A stretch of DNA of 64,000 bases from Pseudomonas sp. B21-015 (lineage in GTDB: Bacteria; Pseudomonadota; Gammaproteobacteria; Pseudomonadales; Pseudomonadaceae), in the NCBI RefSeq assembly GCF_024749285.1, contig NZ_CP087196.1:2046001-2110000 (forward strand), read 5' to 3'. The first letter of the stretch is position 1, and each line of letters opens with the position of its first letter. The notes under the pieces are model-generated. The model was not told where the DNA came from. It did not search any database and was given only the letters and a program-made list of their open reading frames with translations. The translations under genes were made by a program, and so were the position numbers. Shown here in pieces: positions 54,389-63,907 of this stretch.

Positions 54389-55324
54389 ATGGCCGGCATT
54401 CTCGACACGGTAGACCAACGCACGCAACTGGTGGGTGAGAATCGCCTGGAAATTCTCATGTTCCGGCTGGCCGGACGGCAATTGTTCGCGATCAACGTCT
54501 TCAAGGTCCAGGAAGTACTGCAGCTGCCGAAGCTGACCCTGATGCCGCAGCGCCATCCCTTTGTCTGCGGTGTGGTCAACCTGCGTGGCCAGACGCTGCC
54601 AGTGATCGACCTGTCCCAGGCCATCGGCATGCGTCCGCTGGTGCCGAGCCCTACCAGTACGATCATCGTCACCGAGTACAATCGCTCGGTGCAGGCGTTC
54701 CTGGTCGGTGGCGTGGACCGCATCGTCAACATGAACTGGGAAGCCATTCTGCCGCCGCCGACCAGCGCCGGCCGCCAGCATTACCTGACCGCCATCAGCA
54801 AGGTCGACGATCAGTTGGTGGAAATCATCGATGTCGAAAAAGTCCTGGCCGAAATCGTTCCGTACAACGCCAAGGTATCGCGCGACAAACTCGACGATCC
54901 GGTTCTGGAGCGCGCTCGTGGTCGTGAAGTGCTGTTGGTGGATGACTCGAACGTCGCCCTGTCGCAATTGCGCGACACCCTGGGGCAGTTGGGCGTGAAG
55001 ATGCACATCGCCAGCGATGGCTTGAAGGCTCTGAACATGCTCAAGGCCTGGGCTGATACCGGCGTGAACATGACCGACAAGCTGCTGATGATTTTCACCG
55101 ATGCGGAAATGCCGGAGATGGACGGCTACCGCCTGACCACCGAAATCCGTAACGACCCCCGTTTGCGCGGCCTTTATGTGGTCCTGCACACCTCGCTGTC
55201 GGGTAGCTTCAACGACTCGATGGTCAAGAAGGTCGGCTGCGACAACTTCCTTTCCAAGTTCCAGCCCGACAAACTCGTCGACGTGGTGCGTCAGCGCCTG
55301 ATGCTCGACGAAGTGCCTGCCTGA
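54389..55324 (+). CDS. CheV-type chemotaxis coupling protein (CheW-REC)
   Basis: This 311-residue protein has an N-terminal CheW domain (ILMFRLAGRQLFAINVFKVQEVLQLP, VVNLRGQTLPVIDLSQAIG) and a C-terminal receiver (EVLLVDDSNVALSQLR, phospho-Asp in MIFTDAEMPEMDGY, Lys in FLSKFQPDKL). It couples chemoreceptors to CheA and may act as a phosphate sink. The start at 54389 has AGGAG 7 nt upstream. A FliA promoter directly upstream places it in the late flagellar regulon. Confidence 0.93.
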   Translation: MAGILDTVDQRTQLVGENRLEILMFRLAGRQLFAINVFKVQEVLQLPKLTLMPQRHPFVCGVVNLRGQTLPVIDLSQAIGMRPLVPSPTSTIIVTEYNRSVQAFLVGGVDRIVNMNWEAILPPPTSAGRQHYLTAISKVDDQLVEIIDVEKVLAEIVPYNAKVSRDKLDDPVLERARGREVLLVDDSNVALSQLRDTLGQLGVKMHIASDGLKALNMLKAWADTGVNMTDKLLMIFTDAEMPEMDGYRLTTEIRNDPRLRGLYVVLHTSLSGSFNDSMVKKVGCDNFLSKFQPDKLVDVVRQRLMLDEVPA

Positions 55325-55461
55325 TAGCGATCTGGAAGAGCGCGGTGGCAGGGTTTGGGGCTGCTGCGCAGCCCAACGGGGGCAAGCCCTCGACACGGGC
55401 CCTTTGATTCGGTAATCAAGCTCGTATAGGGTGGCGTTCTTTACACATCAGGGAGCTGGCC

Positions 55462-56265
55462 ATGCGTCTGAGCGCGCTTTATCGTTTTCCGTTGAAATCC
55501 GGCAAGGGCGAGACCCTCAATCAGGTCAGCCTGGACAAACTGGGACTGGACGGCGATCGACGCTGGATGTTGGTGGACGAGGCCAGCGGGCGCTTTCTGA
55601 CCCAGCGCGCGGTCGCGAAAATGAGTCAGCTGTCGGCGTTATGGAATGCCGATGGCGGCTTGACCCTCAGTGCCCCGGGCCATTCACCGATCGATATTGC
55701 GTTGCCTGCTGGCGACGCAGAGCTGCGCGGTGTGACCATCTGGCGCGACACCTTGCGCGTTCCTGATGCCGGCTTTGCTGCCGCTGCCTGGGTCAGTGAG
55801 TTCGTCGGCAAGCCGACGCGTCTGGTGCAAGTGCCGATTGATCGCGCCCGGACTACTCAGGCCGGCTATGGCAAGGACGATGATCAGGTGGCTTTTGCCG
55901 ACGGCTTTCCGTTGTTGCTGATTGGTCAGGCGTCGCTGGAAGACTTGTCGAGCAAGGTCGGGCGGCCGCTGGAGATGTTGCGTTTTCGGCCCAATCTGGT
56001 GATCGAGGGCAGCGAGGCATATGCCGAAGATAGCTGGAAGCGCATCCGTATTGGTGAAGTCGAGTTTCGCGTGGTCAAGTCCTGCTCACGCTGCATTCTG
56101 ACCACTATCGACCCGCAGACCGGTGAACGCAGTGACGACCGTGAACCGCTGGCGACCTTACAGAAATACCGGGCCCAGGAAGACGGCGCGATGTTTGGTC
56201 AGAATCTGGTCAATGATGGCAATGGCCGGCTCGAAGTCGGCATGCCGGTGACGATCCTCGAATAA
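55462..56265 (+). CDS. MOSC-domain protein (YcbX-like, Moco sulfurase C-terminal family)
   Basis: A 267-residue protein with an N-terminal MOSC_N beta-barrel (LSALYRFPLKSGKGETL, GLDGDRRWMLVDEASGRFLTQR) and a C-terminal MOSC domain. The conserved cysteine lies in VVKSCSRCILTTIDPQTG. The family includes YcbX and mARC, which use molybdenum cofactor to reduce N-hydroxylated compounds. No ferredoxin domain is fused, unlike longer YcbX forms. A terminator follows. Confidence 0.88.
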   Translation: MRLSALYRFPLKSGKGETLNQVSLDKLGLDGDRRWMLVDEASGRFLTQRAVAKMSQLSALWNADGGLTLSAPGHSPIDIALPAGDAELRGVTIWRDTLRVPDAGFAAAAWVSEFVGKPTRLVQVPIDRARTTQAGYGKDDDQVAFADGFPLLLIGQASLEDLSSKVGRPLEMLRFRPNLVIEGSEAYAEDSWKRIRIGEVEFRVVKSCSRCILTTIDPQTGERSDDREPLATLQKYRAQEDGAMFGQNLVNDGNGRLEVGMPVTILE

Positions 56266-56280
56266 AAGCCCTTCAAAATG

Positions 56281-56317
56281 AAAAATGCCCGTGTCCAAGG
56301 ACACGGGCATTTTTTTG
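56281..56317. terminator. Bidirectional terminator between the MOSC and ppnP genes
   Basis: AAAAATGCCCGTGTCC and GGACACGGGCATTTTTTT pair around AA. It is strong and symmetric between converging genes. Confidence 0.92.
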
Positions 56318-56338
56318 TCGCTGTGAAAACCCAGGATT

Positions 56339-56623
56339 TTAGCCGCGGTATTCGCACAGGTAAGCGGTGTCGACGGCTACTTTCAGCTGGAACTTGCTGT
56401 TGGCGGGCACGTTGAATTGGCTGCCGGCGGCGAAAGTTTCCCAGTCGCTGCTCTCAGGCAGTTTGACAGTCAGGGCGCCGGACACCACATGCATGATTTC
56501 ACGCTGGCTGGTGCCGAATTCGTATTCGCCCGGTGCCATGACGCCGATGGTCGCCGGACCTTCAGCGGTACCAAAGGCGATCGACTTGACGGTGCCGTCG
56601 AAGTACTCGTTGACTTTAAACAT
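56339..56623 (-). CDS. ppnP: PpnP, pyrimidine/purine nucleoside phosphorylase
   Basis: A 94-residue single cupin domain of the DUF1255/PpnP family, which phosphorolyses diverse nucleosides. [41 protein letters not shown] and [13 protein letters not shown] are family landmarks, and the length is exact. GGAAT precedes the ATG. Confidence 0.95.
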   Translation of the reverse strand: MFKVNEYFDGTVKSIAFGTAEGPATIGVMAPGEYEFGTSQREIMHVVSGALTVKLPESSDWETFAAGSQFNVPANSKFQLKVAVDTAYLCEYRG

Positions 56624-56707
56624 GGGCGATTCCTCGAAAAGGGCTAAAAATGGCTAAAAAGGGCCGGCCAGTATGCACAAGGTGTCGATAGGCGTCACCT
56701 CCTGCAC

Positions 56708-57256
56708 TCAAGGAATAGCCGGGAAAATCAGCGGTAACAAGCGCGCCGTATTGCGCGCGTCCTCAAGAGCCCGATGCTGTTGACCATTGAATTGCAGGCC
56801 CGCCAGTTGCAGGGCTCCATTAAGCCCCAGCGGGCGCTCCAGGCGACGGGCCTTGGCGAAGCGTTGCTTGAGGTTCATGTGCGGCACCCGGCTCAGGGCG
56901 CTGTCGAGTTGCAGGCGCTGCCAGTCCTGAAGCAGTTGTTTGCGGTCGTAATCGCCCCAACTGGCCCAGCCTTCCAGGCGCGCGTGATGTTGGCCGAGCC
57001 AGCATTCGAACAACGGCCAGACGTCGGTGAGCGGCTGTGCGGCATCGACATTGGCCTGGGTGATGTGGGTCAGTTCCCGGCAAAACGGCGTCAGCAACGG
57101 ACGACGCAACGGGCGCACGAAGCACTGGAAGTGATCCAGTTCCCGGCCCTTGCGGTCCACGAGGGTGGCGCCGATTTCGATGATTTCCATTTCCGTTACT
57201 GGCCAGCCGCCCTCATCGGTGGTGGCTTCCAGATCAATGACCAACCAGTGAGGCAT
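56708..57256 (-). CDS. DEDDh-type 3'-5' exonuclease
   Basis: A 182-residue exonuclease domain with Exo I VIDLEATTDEGGW (Asp-x-Glu), ExoII-region WASWGDYDRKQL and Exo III HRALEDARNTARL (His and Asp). It is related to ERI-1/KapD-like exonucleases acting on RNA or DNA ends. The start MPHWLVIDLE at 57256 has AGGAA upstream; the longer frame is not family sequence. Confidence 0.88.
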   Translation of the reverse strand: MPHWLVIDLEATTDEGGWPVTEMEIIEIGATLVDRKGRELDHFQCFVRPLRRPLLTPFCRELTHITQANVDAAQPLTDVWPLFECWLGQHHARLEGWASWGDYDRKQLLQDWQRLQLDSALSRVPHMNLKQRFAKARRLERPLGLNGALQLAGLQFNGQQHRALEDARNTARLLPLIFPAIP

Positions 57257-57327
57257 CGCAGGGTTCCTGGTATCCGCGTCCTGATAGGGCTTGAGGGTAG
57301 CCAAACCCGGCGGATCCGCCTAGCGGC

Positions 57328-59289
57328 TTATTCGACCTCCAACAAAATCTGACGATTTTTCACCTGATCGCCGACCTTGACCTGCAAGCGTTTGAGCACC
57401 CCGTCGATACCTGATTTGAGCGGATGCTCCATTTTCATCGCTTCAAGCACCACCAGCAGCTGACCTTTGCTGACCGGGCTGCCCTCATTGACCAATACAT
57501 CGATAATCGCCCCGTCCATCGGCGCCTTGAGCGTGCCGGAACTGACACTGACCTGACCACTGACCAGCGCCTGGGTCCGATCGACCAGCCGCAGGCTGCC
57601 GGGGCGCGTGAGCAACCAGAGTTGCCCGGCTTCGAGGCGGTAGGCATGGCGTTGGCGGATGCCGTCGATTTCCAGGGTGGCCCAGCGTCCGTCGCACCCG
57701 ATGATCTTCAGCTCAAGGGCACGGGCGCCAACCTGGACACGGAAGGGCTCGCCAGGTTCCGCGTGCAGTTCTACCGGCCAATCCTGATCCTCCAGGCCGA
57801 TTCGGTAGTGCAAAGGTACGCTGGCGTTATTGCGCCAACCGGCCAGCGGGGCACGGTGAGCCTGGGCTGAAGCTTGATAAAACAGCGTCGCCGCGATGGC
57901 CAGTTCCTCGGCGCTTGGCACATGGGGGTGCAGGCAGGGATGGTCGGCGAAGTACGTGGGGATGAACCCGGTGCTGAACTCGCCGCTGATGAACTGCGGA
58001 TGCTCCAGCAGACTGGCGAGCAAGCGCTGATTGCTCTGCACGCCCAGCAGTACGCTGTCCTGCACCGCCCGCAGCAATTTGCGCCGGGCTTCTTCACGGG
58101 TGGCGCCGTGGGCGATGAGCTTGCCCAGCATCGGGTCATAGAACGGGCTGACAGACTGACCCTCGATCAGGCCATGATCGATCCGCGTGCCGGACTGCAA
58201 CGCAGGTTCCCAGGCCACGATTCGCCCGGTTTGCGGCACAAATCCCTGGACCGGATCTTCGGCATACAGGCGCACCTCCATGGCGTGCCCGTTGAGCTGC
58301 ACCTGTTCCTGTCGCAGCGGCAGCGGTTGCCCTTCGGCGATGTGTAACTGCCAGGCCACCAGATCGAGGCCGGTGATCAGCTCGGTCACCGGGTGTTCCA
58401 CTTGCAACCGAGTGTTCATCTCCAGGAAGTAGAACTGCCCGCGAGCGTCGAGCAGGAACTCCACAGTGCCAGCCCCCACGTAATTCACCGCACGACCCGC
58501 CTTGAGCGCCGCTTCGCCCATGGCCTGGCGCAACTCGGCGGTCATGACCGGGCAGGGGGCTTCTTCGATGATCTTCTGGTGGCGGCGCTGGATCGAACAA
58601 TCGCGCTCGCCGAGGTAGATCAGGTTGCCGTGCTGGTCGCCGAACACCTGAATTTCAACGTGACGCGGATCGATCAAGGCTTGTTCGAGGATCAATTCGT
58701 CGCTGCCAAACCCGTGCAGCGCCTCGGAGCGTGCGGTACGGAGTTGCTCCAGCAATTCTCCAGCGCTGTGCACCAGACGCATGCCACGACCGCCACCGCC
58801 GGCACTGGCCTTGATCATCAGCGGGTAGCCGATACGTTCGGCTTCGTGGCTCAGGGTCGTGTCGTCTTGTTCGCTGCCCTGATAGCCTTTGATGCAGGGC
58901 ACGCCCGCTTTGATCATGGCGAGTTTCGACAGACGTTTGCTGCCCATCAGTTCGATGGCCTCGGGGCTCGGACCGATGAAGATGATGCCGGCCTGTTGGC
59001 AGGCGATGGCGAATTCTGCGTTTTCCGAGAGGAAGCCGTAACCGGGATGGATCGCATCGGCACCGGTGCGCCGGGCGGCATCGATGATCGCCGCAATGTT
59101 CAGATATGACTGCTGCACCGGGGCCGGGCCGATGTTCACCGCTTCGTCGGCCATCTGCACGTGCAATGCATCGGCGTCGGCATCGCTGAACACTGCGACG
59201 GTGCGGTAGCCCAGCGCTTGCGCGGTGCGCTGGATGCGGCAGGCGATTTCACCGCGGTTGGCGATCAGGATTTTGCTGAAGGCGGGCAT
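57328..59289 (-). CDS. atuF: AtuF, geranyl-CoA carboxylase biotin-carrying alpha subunit
   Basis: This 653-residue biotin carboxylase/BCCP fusion has MPAFSKILIANRGEIACRI at the start, an ATP-grasp with KASAGGGGRGMRLV, RDCSIQRRHQKIIEEAP, a carboxylase C-domain, and a C-terminal biotinyl domain with VLEAMKMEHPLKSG. It charges biotin and passes CO2 to AtuC. Gene order identifies the geranyl-CoA rather than methylcrotonyl-CoA enzyme: B-C-D-E-F matches atu, not liu. AGGAA precedes the ATG. A REPIN separates it from atuE. Confidence 0.87.
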   Translation of the reverse strand: MPAFSKILIANRGEIACRIQRTAQALGYRTVAVFSDADADALHVQMADEAVNIGPAPVQQSYLNIAAIIDAARRTGADAIHPGYGFLSENAEFAIACQQAGIIFIGPSPEAIELMGSKRLSKLAMIKAGVPCIKGYQGSEQDDTTLSHEAERIGYPLMIKASAGGGGRGMRLVHSAGELLEQLRTARSEALHGFGSDELILEQALIDPRHVEIQVFGDQHGNLIYLGERDCSIQRRHQKIIEEAPCPVMTAELRQAMGEAALKAGRAVNYVGAGTVEFLLDARGQFYFLEMNTRLQVEHPVTELITGLDLVAWQLHIAEGQPLPLRQEQVQLNGHAMEVRLYAEDPVQGFVPQTGRIVAWEPALQSGTRIDHGLIEGQSVSPFYDPMLGKLIAHGATREEARRKLLRAVQDSVLLGVQSNQRLLASLLEHPQFISGEFSTGFIPTYFADHPCLHPHVPSAEELAIAATLFYQASAQAHRAPLAGWRNNASVPLHYRIGLEDQDWPVELHAEPGEPFRVQVGARALELKIIGCDGRWATLEIDGIRQRHAYRLEAGQLWLLTRPGSLRLVDRTQALVSGQVSVSSGTLKAPMDGAIIDVLVNEGSPVSKGQLLVVLEAMKMEHPLKSGIDGVLKRLQVKVGDQVKNRQILLEVE

Positions 59290-59327
59290 GGGTTGTTTCC
59301 TTTGTATTGCGGTGAATGTGATGGCCC

Positions 59328-59394
59328 CATCGCGAGCAGGCTCGCTCCCACATTTGAAATGCATTCCCCTGTGGGAGCGAGCCTGCTCGCGATG
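59328..59394. repeat. REPIN doublet inside the atu operon (between atuE and atuF)
   Basis: CATCGCGAGCAGGCTCGCTCCCACA and TGTGGGAGCGAGCCTGCTCGCGATG, about 18 nt apart. It is the only doublet in the window that interrupts a catabolic operon. Confidence 0.88.
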
Positions 59395-59397
59395 CTT

Positions 59398-60195
59398 TTA
59401 AGGCGCCCAACCCGGTTTACGCTTTTGCATAAAGGCCATCGTCCCCTCGACACCTTCGGCCCCGGTCAGCGCTTCGCTGAACCACTCGGCCGCCTGATCC
59501 AGCAGGCCATCGGAGGGTTGTCCGGCACTTGCCAGCAAGAGTTTTTTGGTCGCCGCATTCGCCCCCGGCGCGCAACACAACACATGGGCCAGCACTTCAT
59601 CGAGGCGCTCGGCCAAGGCTTGCCGGTCATGCTCGACAAAATGCACCAGCCCCATGCGCCGCGCCTGGGTGCCATCGAAACGCGCCGCCGTCAGGGCCAG
59701 TCGACGGGCCTGGGTCAGACCGATGCGCTGCACCACGAACGGCGCGATCTGCGCGGGCAACAGGCCGAGGCTGGTTTCCGGCAGGCCGAATTGCGCCTGA
59801 TGATCGGCCATCGCGATATCGCTGACGCAGGCCAGACCGAAGCCGCCGCCAAGCACCGCGCCTTGCAGCACGGTGATGACCACTTGCGGCGCGTGCTGGG
59901 TTTCTTCCAGCAAGGCGCCAAACACGCGATTCAATTCGCGGTAGGCCGTCTTGCCTTGAGCGCGGGCGTTGGCCATGTCCTTGATGTCGGCACCGGCACA
60001 AAAATGCCCGCCAGCACCGCCGATCACCAGCGCGCGAACCTGCCGGTCATCCCGCACCGCCGCCAGCACCGCCCGCAGTTCAGCGACCATCTGCAAGCTC
60101 ATGGCATTACGGCTGTCGGGACGATTGAGGGTGATGTGCAGGACACTGTTATGCAGCTCGAGCAACAGGGTCTGACAAGCAGGAAGGGTGCTCAT
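59398..60195 (-). CDS. atuE: AtuE, isohexenylglutaconyl-CoA hydratase (crotonase family)
   Basis: A 265-residue crotonase. LNRPDSRNAMSLQM, the oxyanion-hole GGAGGHFCAGADIKDM and VLQGAVLGGGFGLACVSDIAMA, and FGLPETSLGLLPAQI are clear. It hydrates the branched product of geranyl-CoA carboxylase. Its ATG overlaps the atuD stop (ATGA). The start is set by that overlap; the open frame runs further up inside atuD. Confidence 0.87.
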   Translation of the reverse strand: MSTLPACQTLLLELHNSVLHITLNRPDSRNAMSLQMVAELRAVLAAVRDDRQVRALVIGGAGGHFCAGADIKDMANARAQGKTAYRELNRVFGALLEETQHAPQVVITVLQGAVLGGGFGLACVSDIAMADHQAQFGLPETSLGLLPAQIAPFVVQRIGLTQARRLALTAARFDGTQARRMGLVHFVEHDRQALAERLDEVLAHVLCCAPGANAATKKLLLASAGQPSDGLLDQAAEWFSEALTGAEGVEGTMAFMQKRKPGWAP

Positions 60196-61349
60196 TTCTT
60201 TTTCCCCGGCAGGATGCCCATGAGTTTGCAGATGATCCCCAGCATGATTTCGTCGGCACCGCCGCCGATCGATACCAACCGCACGTCGCGGTAAGCCCGG
60301 GCCACCGGGTTGTCCCACATGAAGCCCATGCCGCCCCAATATTGCAGGCAACTGTCGCTGACCTCCCGGCCCAGTCGCCCGGCCTTGAGTTTGGCCATGG
60401 ACGCCAGGCGGGTAACGTCCTGGCCCGTGATGTATTGCTCGGTGGCCTGATAGACCAGTGCCCGCAGGCATTCGATTTCGGTTTGCAGTTCGGCCAGGCG
60501 AAAGTGGATGACCTGGTTGTCGATCAGCGCATTGCCGAAGGTTTTGCGCTCCTTGCAGTACTCGATGGTGCTGTCGACGCAGTACTCCAGGCCTTTGATC
60601 ATGTTCGCCGCGCCGAACAGCCGTTCTTCCTGGAACTGCAGCATCTGCATCATGAACCCCGCGCCTTCATGGCCGATGCGGTAGCGTTGCGGCACGCGCA
60701 CGTTGTCGAAAAACACCTGGGCGGTTTCCGAACTGCGCATGCCGAGCTTGTCCAGGTGTGAACTGAGGCTGATGCCGGGGCTGTTCATCGGCACCATGAT
60801 CAGCGACTTGTTGATGTGCGGTTTGTCGTCCGAGGTGTTGGCCAGCAGACAGATGAAATCGGCGCTCGGCGAATTGGTGATCCACATCTTGCTGCCGTTG
60901 ATCACGTAGTCATTGCCGTCCTTGCGGGCGGTGGTTTTCAAACCTGCCACGTCGGAGCCGGCACCGACTTCGGAGACGCCAATGCAGCCGACCTGCTCGC
61001 CGGTGATCGCGGGGCGGAGGAATTCTTCGCGCAGTTCATCGGAGCCGAAACGCGCCAGGGCCGGGGTGCACATGTCGGTCTGCACGCCGATGGACATCGG
61101 AATGCCGCCGCAATGAATCGTGCCGAACTCTTCGGCCGCCACAATCGAGTAGCTGTAATCGAGCCCCATGCCGCCGAACTTTTCCGGTTTGGAAATCCCC
61201 AGCAGACCGAGCTCACCGGCCTTGCGGAAGATCTCATGGATCGGAAAACGCCCGGCCTTTTCCCATTCATCGACGTGAGGATTGATCTCGTGATCGACGA
61301 ATTGGCGGACGGTGCGGCGCAGTGCTTCGTGTTCTCGGGTGAAGATCAT
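60192..61349 (-). CDS. atuD: AtuD, citronellyl-CoA dehydrogenase (acyl-CoA dehydrogenase family)
   Basis: This 385-residue FAD enzyme converts citronellyl-CoA to cis-geranyl-CoA. VGCIGVSEVGAGSDVAGLKTTA and WITNSPSADF are FAD-binding signatures, ERKTFGNALIDNQ and the C-terminal YWGGMGFMWDNPVARAYRDVRLVSIGGGADEIM are typical. AGGAG precedes the ATG. It lies 23 nt behind atuC. Confidence 0.88.
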   Translation of the reverse strand: MIFTREHEALRRTVRQFVDHEINPHVDEWEKAGRFPIHEIFRKAGELGLLGISKPEKFGGMGLDYSYSIVAAEEFGTIHCGGIPMSIGVQTDMCTPALARFGSDELREEFLRPAITGEQVGCIGVSEVGAGSDVAGLKTTARKDGNDYVINGSKMWITNSPSADFICLLANTSDDKPHINKSLIMVPMNSPGISLSSHLDKLGMRSSETAQVFFDNVRVPQRYRIGHEGAGFMMQMLQFQEERLFGAANMIKGLEYCVDSTIEYCKERKTFGNALIDNQVIHFRLAELQTEIECLRALVYQATEQYITGQDVTRLASMAKLKAGRLGREVSDSCLQYWGGMGFMWDNPVARAYRDVRLVSIGGGADEIMLGIICKLMGILPGKKK

Positions 61350-61372
61350 TTTTATTGTTCTCCTGATCGCCC

Positions 61373-62989
61373 TTAGAAGCGGGCTACACCAAAACTGTTG
61401 GGTTGCAGTCCACGAACCTCGGCCTCGTGGCAGATGTCCAGCAAGTACCCGAGCAGCGTGCGGGTATCCCGCGGATCAATCAGCCCGTCGTCCCACAGAT
61501 TGGCGCTGCCATACAGCGCGGTGGATTGGCTGTCGAGTTTCTGCGCGGTGACCTGTTCCAGCGTGTCGAGCATTTTCGGGTCGGGCACCAACCCGTCCTT
61601 GAGCTGTTTGGCTTCGGTGACGATCCGCAGCACTTTGCCGGCCTGGGCACCGCCCATCACCGCGGTGCGGCTGTTGGGCCAGGCGAAGATGAAGCGTGGG
61701 TCGAGGCCGCGGCCGCACATCGCGTAGTTGCCGGCACCGTAGGAACCGCCGACGACGATCGTCAGTTTGGGCACTCGGGCATTGGCCACCGCTTGAATCA
61801 TTTTCGCGCCGTGCTTGATCACGCCTTGCTGTTCCGACTCGGTGCCAACCATGAAGCCGGTGGTGTTGTGGAAAAACAGCAGCGGCGTCTGGCTCTGGTC
61901 GCAGAGCTGAATGAACTGCGCGGCCTTGCTCGCACCCTTGGGGGTAATCGGGCCATTATTGCCGATGAAACCGCAGGCTCGCCCCTGGATGTGCAAATGC
62001 CCACAAACCGTCTGCTGATCGAACTCGCCCTTGAATTCGAGGAAGTTCGAAGCGTCGGCAATCCGGGCGACGATTTCGCGCACGTCGTAGGGTTTTTTCG
62101 GGTCATCCGGGATCAGCCCCAGCAGTTCGTCGATGGGGTAGAGCGGTTCTTCCCACCGACGCTCGGGTAACCATGGCAGCTGATCGTTCCACGGCAACAG
62201 GCTGATGATCTCGCGCACCTGGCGCACGCCATCGGCATCGTTCTCGGCCAGGTATTCGGCGGTGCCGGCGGTTTGCGCGTGCATCTCGGCGCCGCCCAGC
62301 GCTTCATCGGTGGCGACTTCACCGGTGGCGGCCTTGAGCAGTGGCGGTCCGGCCAGAAACAGCTTGGCCTTGCCGCGCACCACCACCACGTAATCCGACA
62401 ACCCCGGCTGATAAGCGCCGCCCGCCGTGGCCGAGCCATGGACCACGGTAATTTGCGGCAAGCCCATGGCCGACATCCGCGCCTGATTGGCAAAGCTGCG
62501 CGCGCCTTCGACGAAAATCTCCGCCGCGTAATTGAGGTTGGCGCCCCCGCTCTCGGCGAGGGTGATCACCGGCAGTTTGTTTTCCATGGCGATCTGTTGC
62601 AGGCGCAGCGTTTTTTTCAAACCGCTGGGGGAAATGGTTCCGCCCTTGATCGCGCTGTTGTTCGCCACCACCAGCACCCGCACGCCGGACACGTAACCGA
62701 TCCCGGCGATCAAACCGCCGCCGGCCGAGGTGCCGTCCTTGTCGTCGTGCAATTTATAGCCGGCCAGGCTCGCCAGTTCGAGGAACGGTGCGCCGGGGTC
62801 GAGCAGCAGGTTCAGTCGCTCCCGGGGCAGCAGTTGTCCACGCTTGTCGAACCTGGCCTTGGCTTCGGCGGCTTTGCTTAGCAGGTTCTGCTCGAGCTGG
62901 CGAACCTGTTCGATGCCGGCCAGCATGGCCGCTCGGTTGCGGGCGAACGGTTCGCTGAACGGGTCGACTTGGGACTGGATCACCGGCAT
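61373..62989 (-). CDS. atuC: AtuC, geranyl-CoA carboxylase carboxyltransferase beta subunit
   Basis: This 538-residue acyl-CoA carboxyltransferase moves CO2 from biotin on AtuF to geranyl-CoA. GAPFLELASLAGYKL, LVVANNSAIKGGTISP, VHGSATAGGAYQPGLSDYVVVVRGKAKLFLAGPPL and VVGGSYGAGNYAMCGRGLDPRFIFAWPNSR are family stretches. The specific substrate is inferred from operon order; MCC beta subunits look alike. It starts 3 nt after the atuB stop. Confidence 0.87.
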   Translation of the reverse strand: MPVIQSQVDPFSEPFARNRAAMLAGIEQVRQLEQNLLSKAAEAKARFDKRGQLLPRERLNLLLDPGAPFLELASLAGYKLHDDKDGTSAGGGLIAGIGYVSGVRVLVVANNSAIKGGTISPSGLKKTLRLQQIAMENKLPVITLAESGGANLNYAAEIFVEGARSFANQARMSAMGLPQITVVHGSATAGGAYQPGLSDYVVVVRGKAKLFLAGPPLLKAATGEVATDEALGGAEMHAQTAGTAEYLAENDADGVRQVREIISLLPWNDQLPWLPERRWEEPLYPIDELLGLIPDDPKKPYDVREIVARIADASNFLEFKGEFDQQTVCGHLHIQGRACGFIGNNGPITPKGASKAAQFIQLCDQSQTPLLFFHNTTGFMVGTESEQQGVIKHGAKMIQAVANARVPKLTIVVGGSYGAGNYAMCGRGLDPRFIFAWPNSRTAVMGGAQAGKVLRIVTEAKQLKDGLVPDPKMLDTLEQVTAQKLDSQSTALYGSANLWDDGLIDPRDTRTLLGYLLDICHEAEVRGLQPNSFGVARF

Positions 62990-62992
62990 GGG

Positions 62993-63907
62993 TTATTCCT
63001 TGTCCTTGAGCTCGTCTGGTTCGGAGACGTCTGGTTTGAGCACGTCAGGTCGGAGTACCTCGGGTAGATAGGCGCGGTGAAAGCCGTTGTACGAGTGACT
63101 GTTCTGCGCCTTGTGCATCGGCCAGGCCCGCCCGCCGAGGCTGGCGGCACCGTCGATGCGCAATGTACTGCCGCTGACAAACCCCGCTGCCGGGCTGAGC
63201 AGGAAAACAATCGCCGCGCTGATTTCCGATTCGGTGCCGATGCGTTTGAGCGGTACGTGTTCGCACAAGGTCGGGATCACGGCCCGGAACGCGCCTTCGT
63301 AGGTGTCCATGCCGCTGGAGGCGACCCAGCCCGGCGCGACGGCGTTGACCCGCACGCCGGCATAGCCCCATTCGAACGCGGCGGTCTTGGTGAAGTTGTC
63401 CATGCCCGAGCGCGCCGCGCCCGAGTGACCCATGCCGGGCATGCCGCCCCACATGTCGGCGAGCATGTTGACGATGGCACCACCGTGCTTGCTCATGGAC
63501 TGATTGAACACCTCCCTGGCCATCAGAAAACCGCCCACCAGGTTGGTGCGCAATATGGTTTCGAAACCTTTCTGATTGATCGACGCCAGCGGCGAGGGGT
63601 ACTGCCCGCCGGCATTGTTGACCAGCCCATGGATCGGCCCGTGTTTGCGGATCAGCTCGCTGACCAGTCGCGTGACGGCGTCTTCGTCGCGGATATCGCA
63701 GACCTGCCAACTGGCTTTACCGCCGTCTTCGGTGATTTCAGCAGCGACCTTTTTCAGTTTCTCGGCATTGCGCCCCACCAGCAGCACGTGTGCGCCGAGG
63801 GCCGCTAGCTCATGGGCGGTGCAACGACCGATGCCGCTGCCGCCACCGGTAACGATGATGTTTTGGCCGGCGAACAGGTCGGGTTTGAAAATCGAGTCAT
63901 AAGCCAT
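62993..63907 (-). CDS. atuB: AtuB, short-chain dehydrogenase/reductase
   Basis: This 304-residue SDR has NADP-binding GGGSGIGRCTAHEL, NNAGG after a strand, and a C-terminal GSTLRIDGAASLGG. The classic YxxxK active site is replaced or shifted: the expected stretch reads GHSGAARSGMDNFTKTAAFEWG, lacking the usual Tyr, as in 2,4-dienoyl-CoA reductase-like SDRs. It is proposed to act in citronellol/terpene oxidation. Its start overlaps the atuA end by 11 nt. Confidence 0.83.
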   Translation of the reverse strand: MAYDSIFKPDLFAGQNIIVTGGGSGIGRCTAHELAALGAHVLLVGRNAEKLKKVAAEITEDGGKASWQVCDIRDEDAVTRLVSELIRKHGPIHGLVNNAGGQYPSPLASINQKGFETILRTNLVGGFLMAREVFNQSMSKHGGAIVNMLADMWGGMPGMGHSGAARSGMDNFTKTAAFEWGYAGVRVNAVAPGWVASSGMDTYEGAFRAVIPTLCEHVPLKRIGTESEISAAIVFLLSPAAGFVSGSTLRIDGAASLGGRAWPMHKAQNSHSYNGFHRAYLPEVLRPDVLKPDVSEPDELKDKE

